A stretch of 64,000 nucleotides of DNA, from the NCBI GenBank assembly GCA_006384855.1, contig VCJN01001409.1, positions 124,001 to 188,000 on the forward strand. Direction: 5' to 3'. Shown here in pieces: positions 55,731-64,000 of this stretch. The position numbers were made by a program, and so were the translations under genes. Position 1 is the stretch's first letter. Each line of letters opens with the position of its first letter. This stretch comes from Tetraselmis striata (taxonomy: Eukaryota > Chlorophyta > Chlorodendrophyceae > Chlorodendrales > Chlorodendraceae). The notes under the pieces were generated by a model. That model was given only the letters and a program-made list of their open reading frames with translations. It ran no database searches and was not told where the DNA came from.

Positions 55731-57580
55731 TTTACACGCGGTTCGTTTACGACTGCGAGCGTGGGCAGTCGGCAGGCGTGCCGACCAGACGAAGGCGGAA
55801 GATGTCTTGAGTTGTAGAGGGGTCTCGCGCCAAGAGGACCTCGATCGAGGCGCAGGCGCATCAGACGCGGGCGGGAGATGTTGACGCCGGCATGACATAG
55901 GCCGGACGTGTCGCGGAATTAAGGCGCCGTCTCCCGACGGCGCCCTATAGCATTGGTTGCGCGCCTTGGTGGCGTGCGGCACGAGCCGGAACTGCAGGCC
56001 AGTAGAAGCAGCAGGGGTAGCAAAGCCCGAGTTGGCGACGAGCGCCCAGCAAAGCAGCGGCACAGGCACGAGTAGGACGAGTACAGCTGCGCGCACGAGC
56101 GCGCGAGCGCGCCGAGTACAGTCAGGTGAAGTACTGGTGCACTGTACCCGACGCGATGATAACTCGTACCCTGTACCTGTACTGGCGATGCACGTTACGA
56201 GGGGTGGACACGCAACAACTCGCGATGACAGCGATGTACTGCTGCCGTCATCACCAGCGGTGGTTGTTTCGCCCCCTTGCGCGAAGAGCGGCGGGTGAAA
56301 CGCACAACGCTGAGGGCGCGGAAATGTGTGGTCGTGCCGTACCGGTTCAGGTGTGTCGGGGTCGGTTGTCGGCGACGTCGCAGAAGACCCGCCGACTCGG
56401 TTAGCTGTCGCCGTGGGTCTTTCTTCGCGGAGAGCGATGAGCCGACCGCCGTTGCTGCACCAACGACGGCAGCTGACCAACCCACAAAGCGTAGGCTTAG
56501 GATGATGCCACGAAACGCACAAGTCACGTTAGGTGGCGGAGCTGTCCCCCGGCGGGCAGCTCGTGTTGTCACAGATGCGTTGCCGTGACGTTGGAAGCGG
56601 GTTGGCCGGCGTAGAGGCCCTTGTAGCCTATGCCGGCCCGTAACGATGCCAATGACGTCGGAGCGAGGGTGACGACGAGGCGGCCGCTGCTGCTGCACCA
56701 GCGACGGCCGCCGAAGTCCCAAACCCAGAGTTGGCCAAGGGTAGTTACGTACACCACGAGACGCCAGGCACGCCAGGTGGTAGATAGAGCTGCCCCCCGG
56801 CGGGCAGCTGCAGGTTGTCGTGGTCCTTGTGACGACGACGTTGGAGTAGGAGACGTCGGAGACGCATCGGCACGGGCCGCACAAAACGCCTCCCACTGCG
56901 ACCACAGCAAACGTTGCTGAAGCTTCAATGGGGCGAGGGCAACGAGCCCTCTCAAAACACCGGCGCGTGAGCGGCGCCACCCATGTAACAGGCCAATTAC
57001 GCGAGTAGTTCCGGAAAACCACAGCATGTAACGACCGTTGATGCCACGGCGCCCTGCTGCGAGGACACGGGGACTGGGTTGTAGTGTCTTGCGGGACAAC
57101 AAGTGGTCGCCCCGACGACACGGACGTTCTCCTCCGTCCGCGCCGATTTGTTGCGGTGGGCGTAGTTGTCGTCGTTGACAACCGTGACGAGCAGCGGCCA
57201 TGGTGCCGAGCGCGTCCACCTCACCTAAACCTCAAGAGTTGACTACTGCGAGAGGGCGCTCCACTGCGGGAGCCCCGAAGGCCTGTATTGCGACTCGACT
57301 TCGGGTGTTGAGGTTTAAACCCCCCCAACGGGGACCCCCCAGCTCCAATTCCTTGCCGTGCGCATCGCCATCCGAAAACGTCCCAGCTGCAAAGCCAGGG
57401 CAAAAACGAAAAACGACCTCGGGCGCACGAGTAGGGAAAACCACACTACCGAGGGGCTGTCTGTCGCTGCCTGATGTTGTAACGCATGTGCGCGGCACGA
57501 CGACTCACTACCGGGTGGATGAACCTCGGTGCGGACTTGTTCAGCCTCAGTGACCCTCGCGCGCACAAGTACGCGAAGCC
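55731..57580 (-). other. Interior of YR-3, probably non-coding
   Basis: Long minus-strand frames (55704-56522 and 56195-57181) are rich in Thr/Arg/Ser without any recognisable motif. A segment with CGGCGGGCAGCT and GAGCTGCCCCCCGGC occurs twice (about 56539 and 56790), so the interior includes an imperfect duplication of about 250 bp (GCCGGCGTAGAGGCCC / ACGACGAGGCGGCCGCTG surroundings). Confidence 0.5.
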
Positions 57581-57789
57581 GCTGCCGAAGGCAGCGAGCT
57601 GGAAGATGGCAGACGAGCTGCTGGTGGCTGTCCTAAGTAGCTCCCCGGCCGGGAGCGCAGGGCTCGCGGGCGATGGGGTAGCCCGTACCAAACCCCGATG
57701 GTAACGGCTTCAAACCACTACAGACCGTACGGGTCGCACTAGGACAGCTATAGTCCGTTAGGAAACCCCATAAACACGTTTAGATCATA
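57581..57789 (-). repeat. YR-3 direct repeat A1'
   Basis: Second copy of 55491-55699. It marks the 5' end of the minus-strand element. To the right, non-repeat sequence begins at ATCTGTACTG. Confidence 0.93.
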
Positions 57790-58439
57790 TCTGTACTGTA
57801 AATGCTATGGGACGTCGTCATTTCGCATATGTTTGACGGTGATCCGCAATAGCGTTGCTGGAAATTTTATCACTGGCATCGAATTAGTCTTGCGGAATCC
57901 TCCGGCGATTTGATTGATAGTCGCTAGCCATAACGGATCGTCGCCTACCCAGAGCTTTCCCTGACTCGATCGCTGCCTACAAATGGCCGTCGTAGACACG
58001 CTGCGAGGGTTTCATCACTGGTGCCAATCCTGTCCTGGGAGTGGAAAAACAACACCAAACCCAACCCACCATCGTTACGATCTCGACCTGGCAACACGGC
58101 GAGCCACCCCGCCAACAAACTCGGCACCGCGAAGCTGCACACCGACGGTCCACTTCACTAACCTTCCTGCTTGTCTGGCACAGAGCGCGCGCGCAAAGCT
58201 GTGTCCATGGCAGGCGACGGTCCAGGGGCGGCCGGCTCTGCGCGCCTGTCGGATCACTTCCTCCCCTCGCTGCTCTCCTGCTCCACCCAATACGCAGGCG
58301 CAGGTAGTAGGACAGGCCGCGCCCAGCACCGCCGACTGTTTTGACACCTTGTGTGCCTGTTGCGCGGAGGATTGGGGGATTTCTTGCTGCGAACTGCTTG
58401 AGAATTGCGTCTGTGTGGCCTGCGTCTCCGCTGTACAGT
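57790..58439. other. Upstream region of the right-hand host gene
   Basis: It may contain the promoter and first exon(s) of the following gene. A plus-strand frame at 57983-58504 is open but Cys-rich and unlike the exons downstream. No start codon could be fixed. Confidence 0.35.
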
Positions 58440-59237
58440 CGAGCTCCTGCGGGGCGCCGTGGAGGGCGATGTGGAAGAGGCGATCGCGTCATGCTGGGTG
58501 GTGACTGAGCAGGAGGAGCAGGTGAGAAAGCCCCCGCCCCCCGCCCCGTCGGGGCGTGGCTAGCGCGATGGAGCGGCACGGGGCTGGCTGTGCTGTGTGC
58601 GACCGGGCGCACTGAGCACTGGCTTTTTTGTGCCTGCGGGAACTCCGCCACGGGCAGGTGGAGACGCAGATAGACGGCAAAAAGTTCAAGCTGCAGGTCC
58701 CCAAGCCCGTGGCGCAGCTGCATGCGCAGGGGAATTCCTTGCTGGAGGCGGCTATCGGCCAGTGGCAGGTATGTCAGCGCCGGCCGAACTGCGCGGCCCC
58801 CGCCCTCGGCAACATCAAGCTGACCAGGCTCGTCCTTCACCTGCAGTGCGCTGTAGAGGGCAGGGTGGCATCCGCAGCTCTGGAGGTCCGCTGCGCAGAG
58901 CGCCACCTTGCCGCATGCTTCCTCCGGTGTGATCCCTCCCGCGCCCCACTCCAGCCAGATCGACCCTGTTGTCCACAAATGTCAGCCATCGTCTTGGATT
59001 GACAGAACTGCGGTGTCAAATGGGTTTCAGGACCACTCCGGATGGCAGTTTCCCGGCAGGCAGGCAGCTACCGGTTTTAGAAAGCTTGCTGGCGGGCGCC
59101 AGCCAGGCCGCGACGGAGTGCCCCACCACCTTCCGCCTGCTCAAGACCATGGCAGCTTTTATCGGAGGTAAGTGCGGGCTTAGTCTGGTGGTGCCATGTG
59201 AGCGCGCGCCCCCCCCCCCCCCCCCCCCCCCGCCTCG

Positions 59238-59292
<55 letters not shown>

Positions 59293-62200
59293 GCACACAA
59301 GCACCTGTCCACCCGCCCAATCTACTGCTACCAGCAGTAAACCTGACCGGGCTCGCTCTATCCCCGCCCCAGCATCATACGTGGACTCTGTGGAAGACGA
59401 CCGCGGCGAGCTGCTAGCAATCTTGCAGCGCCACCACAAGTGCCTGCCCTGGAGCTGTGCCCTATTCCAGCCTGGTGCTACGGCTTTGGTCTCACAGCTG
59501 CAGATGCTGGCAGAGTCCCACCGCGCCATGTATGAGGCCAGCAGCGCTGACATTGTGATGGCTGCTACCGAGCCTTGCAGTGCCACCCCCACAGAGGTTA
59601 GGGACTCCTCCGCCCCAGACAGCCAGGAAGCTAGTCATTGCATGATAGTGCCTGTGGTCTCATGGCGTGCCTCTCCATCGCTAAGTCGCCCTCCCGCAGG
59701 CGCCCAGTGCTGACCCGCGCCATGCCGCCCCAGGACGAGGCGCCCCTCCTGGTTGAGGACCACTCTCAGTCGCTGGAAACCTTGCTGCTGCAGCTGCCGT
59801 GGGATGCGTTGGACAGCATAAGCGCCGATAGCGTGCAGCAGCAGCTGCTGCCAGCTGTAGCCAACATGCTGGACGTGCTGCTCGCCCACTCACAGGAACC
59901 CATGGGTGTGCCTTCCGCGCTGCTCACCATTGTGCGCATTCTAGCAATGGTGGCCAATCGGTGCGCGCCTCTCGGCCGTTGCAAGGAATGGTTGCGGGAC
60001 AGGGGGTTGTTCAGCCTGCAGCACAGGCAGGGGGGTTGGGTTGCGTGAGGGTTGGGCAGAACTCTCACGCCTTCCCCCGTCGGTTGGCTTGCTCACGTGC
60101 AGTGGAGCGCAGGGCCAGCTGCTACTGCCAGTGACCGACGTGCTTCTGGATGCACGCTGGCCTGCACCTGTCTTCGTCCCGCTGCTGCTGCCAATAACAC
60201 CCCTTGACAAAGCCGAGGCACCCACACTCCAGCACATGCTGCACCGCCTACTAAGGCTTCAGGAGAAGGATGTGCTTGCGTATGCGCAGACCCCCGCGGC
60301 CAGCCGCTCCGTTGTGCGGCGCATGTTCCAGGTGGGATGGCCATCGAGGGCAGTGCTCTGTGGCTGGCGGTACAGGGAGGGGCAGCCGCCTGCGCTGGCA
60401 TGCGCCAAGCCCTTGCATCGTCATAATCATAACTCACAAGTCATGGTGTGTGTCATGCTCATAGAGCGCAGCTGTGGAGGGCCGCGCTGTGGTAGCTGCC
60501 GTCTACCAGCAACCGCTATATGCAGACTTGCAAGCCCTGCCGGCGCCCCGGCAGGCACCACGAGGCATGCAAGCCAGGCCTTCCATCACTGGGCCGTGCA
60601 GCTTTCCAGTGCTGGCTGCCATCCGACAGGTGACCGACCCATCCTGCACGTCATGTTTGAGGAGGTGGCTGCAGGATTGGGCATGGTCCCGCAGTTGCAC
60701 TTGCTCAGACTTGCAGCTGGCTGACACCCAGCATGGCCAGCCTTGCTTGGCGCCCCATTGCGCCCTGCACATGCAGCCGCCCTCTCCCCCGTCTTAACGT
60801 ACGACATGTCCAACATTTCACACCACATGCTGCTGCACCTACAGGTGGCTGCTTACAGTGCATTGACAGCACCAGATGTTAGCAACCTCCAGGTGTGTGC
60901 CACATGTCGAGCTGGCGGTGCTTCATGCACATTTCTTCATGCATACCTGCACGATGTTTGAGGTGCGATTTTCGCCCTGTTAGAATGCATGGTGCGGAGG
61001 TGAATGGGCGTCCCTTGCTGCGCCAGGAGTTACAGCTGGTGGCGGAGGAGCTGGTATATCATGCCACCATGGGTGATGCTGCGGTCATGCTGACTGGGGC
61101 AGCCACGCGCCCAGAGGGCGATCGGTCAGAGAACGCCTCGGCAACCGCCCGGAGGTTCTGTGATGAGGCAGTCCTGCAGGTGTGACCGGTTCTTCAAGGA
61201 ATGCCTGGCACCTGCTGTGCATGCTTTGCATCCCGGCAGCATGCGCGAGCTTTGACGACCCTGTTGGTGCCCCCAAACTCTATGCCGCACCACAACAGCT
61301 GGGCGCCCTGTGCGGCCTCATGCCCGGCGCATGGATACTTGCTGTCGAGGCTGTCATCACCAATAACGCACTCCTCCACAGTGCCGAGGCAGACGCAAGC
61401 GAGGCTCTTCCCTGCAGCCAGGTATGAGGCCCCGCCCCCTCAGAGGCACTCAAATGCAAGCCCCTGAGGGCGTTTCGTTGAATAGCCATGTTGATTACAG
61501 ATGGGGTATCTTTTCTCGGCCATGTTAAACTAGAGGCTGCAAGAGACCCTCGATTGACTATGCCCTGTTGTTGCATCATTCGCAGGCATTTGCCAGTCGC
61601 CTGGGGTCGCTAATGGCGGCCGTTCTTCCCTATACTTCTGACACAGAGTGGATGATGAGCTGCCGGGAGGCTAGAGGGCCGGCAGGTCAAGTGCCAGGCA
61701 GCGCTCTGACTGTTGAGCGCGCCATGCAGGCCCTCGTGAAGCTCACCTGGGGGGTCGAGCTGGAGGCCCTCGTGGCAGGGCCGCAACCCAGTGAACTAGC
61801 ATCAGAGACCGGGGAGGAGCAGCCGGAGCATCCAGTCCCTGAGCCCACCGTGTTCGATGAGGCAGCCAAGGAGATTGTGCCCTGGTTGACAGCTGTCTGG
61901 GCGGATGCCGGGCGGCATAACTCCGACAGGCCTGCCGCGCTGCCCGCATGTTGCGGCTCCGCTGGCGAGCGCTGCGCCGTGGGCGCAGGGCGCCGCATCG
62001 CTGCCCCCCACCCTACGTCTGCGCTGCCTGCTGACGGTGTTGGCGGCGCACTGCCACTTGGTTTCTGGACAGCCTACGGAGGGCGGGCTGTGGCTGTGGC
62101 GCTTCATGTCCGGGCCAGGTGGACAGCAGCTTACCGCACTGACACCGAGGGACTCCGGCGATGACCAGTCGGTTATCCAACAGGTGACCACCCCTGCCTG

Positions 62201-63868
62201 CCCCTCTGCTCTTCTTGACTGTGCTGCCGGTCATGGGAACCGCTGCCTGAGGAGCCCCGGCTGTCTGGCACCATTCCACTGCGCTCTCAGGCTGCCGCGG
62301 AGTTCCGACATGTCTGCATGTTTGAGCCGCCGGCTAGTGGCGCACTGGAGCTCCAGATGCTGTGGGGAATTGTCCGGCTTCAACTGGCAGCAGGACTGGT
62401 TGAGCACTCGGCAGCCGAACCTAGGTGGGTCACAGCCAAGCACATGACTAAGATGTCCATGCATGCGAAGTGACTGCCGCCTGCCTCTGACTAATCTGAT
62501 TGCTTATGTAGCAGCACGGGCGAGTCGGCTGATTGTGGACAGCACTGCAAGGACCTGCTAGAGGTGGGTCGTTGTGTTGTACAAGGGAAGCAACCACCCT
62601 TCTGTTCAATGGCACGTACCATTCTCAATGGAGCTAGCCACTGACCTCTCCTCATTCTCGACCTGATTTGCAGGCCGTGAGCTGGTGGACCCGCGCTTCC
62701 CAGCTCATTGACGCCGGGCTTGGCGAAGGCCTGGTGCCTCTCGTTGGCCGTATGATTGCGGGGTTGGCGGGTCTGCCGCTTCTGGATCACACCTGGGCTG
62801 CCACCTCTGCTGGCCGCCTCCTGGCGGCAATGATGGCCACGGTGCACAGCTCTACACCTTCTGCGGTGCTGCCCTGACCCCCCCCCCCCCCCCCCAACAC
62901 CCCACCCCACCCTTGACCGCCACACAGTGCCAATTGCCGTGGATGCATGTGTATTGCAAGGGCAATAGGTCAAAGGGGCTACACTGTACATTGGCTGTGA
63001 ATCCATGCTGGTGCAAGGGTGCTGACTGACGTGGATGCATGGCTGTGTCAGATTGCGGAAGTCGTAAGTGCACTCATCAGCAAGCTGAGGAAAGAGCCAG
63101 CTGATCCCAAGGCACAGCGTGCCATCGAGCTCTGGCTGCAAGCGCTCTGCTATGCGTTGGTTCAAGGGAATGAGGCCGCTGAGGCGGCCGTGTGTGCCAT
63201 CCTGGCGGAGGTTGTGAGCAGTGCCTGGGTTGCGTCACAGGGAGCTGCTGCCATGTGGCAATGCTGGGCGCAGCTAGTGGAGGCCCTCAATGAGGTCGAG
63301 GTACATCCATCACTGCGCTGCCATTGCCATCGCCATCAACCATGTCCGCTCTGTCTTTGGTGGGACCTGGACTTATGCTAATGCGCGTGCTGACTGCTCT
63401 ATCTCACCCCTGCTGGTGTCCGCTTCACTCCATCAGCTGGCTCAGATGACCGCGCAACTCCATGCAGCATCTGAGCGCCTGGGGAGCCGAAATGCTGGCT
63501 GGCTGGCTCTGCTGCGGACATGGGTGCTGCAGGCGAAGGCGCGCCAAGGGAAGCGGCTAGAGGTTGGCGACGATGAAGCCGCTGCAGAAGGGCAGGCGTC
63601 GCAAGCAATGGAGGTACGCGTCCCCTGTGGAGGTCATACAATTCACGCAGCAGCAGCTCTAACGGTTTCCACTGCTACCTTTGATTCAGCGGCCATGCCG
63701 TTTGGCCCATTGCCGAATCTCCTCACTCTGGTCAGTTTGAGTGGCTGCGAGCAGGTGCAAGTTGAGGGCATCCTCCAGTCGCTGGAGGCAGCGCAAGCAG
63801 TCCTGCCCGACATGCCCGTCTGCCTGCCCCTGTGGCTGGCCTTTGCCTCGGAGTATTGCCGACTGCAG
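58440..63868 (+). CDS. Multi-exon gene for a large helical protein of unknown function
   Basis: Exons with good acceptors (CAG) and donors (GT): 58440-58521, 58659-58768, 59006-59167, 59373-59596, 59700-60044, 60103-60331, 60472-60629, about 60846-60891, about 60970-61182, 61234-61421, 61586-62180, about 62250-62426, 62512-62562, 62674-62876, about 63055-63300, about 63438-63612, about 63666-63868. Protein-like segments include VPKPVAQLHAQGNSLLEAAI, LPWDALDSISADSVQQQLLP, LLTIVRILAMVANRC, RAMQALVKLTWGVELEALVA and LVPLVGRMIAGLAGLPLLDH. Hydrophobic, Leu/Ala-rich helical repeats dominate, as in HEAT/ARM-type scaffolds. No catalytic motif was recognised. The frame changes inside 61586-62180 near 61950, so a small intron there is missed. 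Both ends of the gene are open; it probably continues past 64000. Confidence 0.6.
59205..59292. repeat. Intronic poly-C and (AC)n microsatellite
   Basis: A run of C at about 59208-59231 is followed by an (AC)n tract at 59240-59290 in the intron between the exons ending at 59167 and starting at 59373. It causes the proline/histidine-rich frames there. Confidence 0.92.
62877..62895. repeat. Intronic poly-C run
   Basis: CCTGACC followed by a long C-run directly after the exon 62674-62876. It is one of about ten such C/G homopolymers in the window. Confidence 0.85.
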
Positions 63869-64000
63869 GTTTGGGCCCTCCTGGAAGTGGCTGCCCCGAG
63901 CCGGGCCTCTGGCCCCACGGCTCGCCCCTGCCCCAGCATGGGCCTGCCGCTTATGCTGGCTCTCGATCTCTCATGCAACATGTCTCCTGCACTTGTGTAG

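Larger units (their letters stand above)
55342..57789 (-). mobile_element. YR-3: non-autonomous element with YR-type split repeats, minus strand
   Basis: In plus coordinates the order is B2' (from 55342), A2' (55491-55699), B1' (55700-55730), interior, A1' (57581-57789). B is TTCAATCATGCATTCGAGTC plus TGGTTTTGCCA. On the minus strand the termini read ATGATCTAAAC...TTTATGGGGTTTCC and TGGCAAAACCAGACTC, nearly the same as in YR-1. The region next to B2 (GTGTAAAACAGCCTCCGCAC) is also homologous to YR-1. The interior has no recombinase; its long frames are low complexity. It probably uses a YR-1-type recombinase in trans, like TOC1-type elements. Confidence 0.83.

Noticed and set aside
55704-57181. 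Two long minus-strand frames in YR-3 as recombinase or gag genes
   Set aside because: No H-x-x-R or GGW motif, and Thr/Arg-rich low complexity; the element is better read as non-autonomous.
59016-59312. Minus-strand Cys/Val repeat frame and plus-strand Thr/His frame
   Set aside because: Produced by the intronic (AC)n microsatellite and C-run.
1-64000. tRNA or rRNA genes
   Set aside because: I looked for cloverleaf boxes (GGTTCGAATCC-type) and rRNA core sequences by eye and found none convincing; a tRNAscan run would settle it.

Overview
The window looks like nuclear DNA of a eukaryote, most likely a repeat-rich chlorophyte or prasinophyte-type green alga. The reasons are spliceosomal introns with GTAAGT/GTGAGT donors, a Myb protein with a plant-type telobox, tyrosine-recombinase (YR) elements with split direct repeats like the DIRS/TOC/Kangaroo elements of volvocine algae, and a chromodomain Ty3/gypsy element. 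No rRNA, tRNA, CRISPR array or bacterial operon was seen. The species is not identified.

Only two loci look like ordinary host genes: a telobox Myb gene on the minus strand (5187-6518) and a multi-exon plus-strand gene of unknown function at the right end (58440 to about 63868, probably running past the window). Almost everything between them is mobile DNA, much of it nested.

Layout. 168-660: a tandem duplication. 8072-11292: an intact YR element (YR-1) with a gag-like ORF and a recombinase ORF but no reverse transcriptase (RT). 11660-16143: a broken non-LTR-type RT element whose N-terminal part is inverted. 16618-17732 plus 34124-34952: one YR ORF (YR-C) cut in two by a 16.4 kb chromovirus composite (17733-34123). 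The composite has three LTRs, a CCAAT target duplication on its outer LTRs, and a 5.3 kb Mutator-like element (28275-33592, perfect 9-bp target duplication) at its gag start. 36907-55253: YR-2, cut by a 15.1 kb insertion (39413-54561) that duplicated a TA. 55342-57789: YR-3, non-autonomous, tail to tail with YR-2.

The 15.1 kb insertion is the best candidate for an undescribed system. It carries two divergent intron-containing genes. One (minus, 40024 to about 48060) combines a ParB-like domain, a beta-type amino-DNA-methyltransferase domain and a long acidic tail. The other (plus, about 49918-54026) matches what I know of the DUF7869 RNase-H-like, transposase-like family. Arrays of short hairpin repeats lie in the introns and intergenic part of this insert. 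It reads as a large TA-targeting DNA transposon with its own DNA-modification gene; the present copy has at least one nonsense codon and one frameshift.
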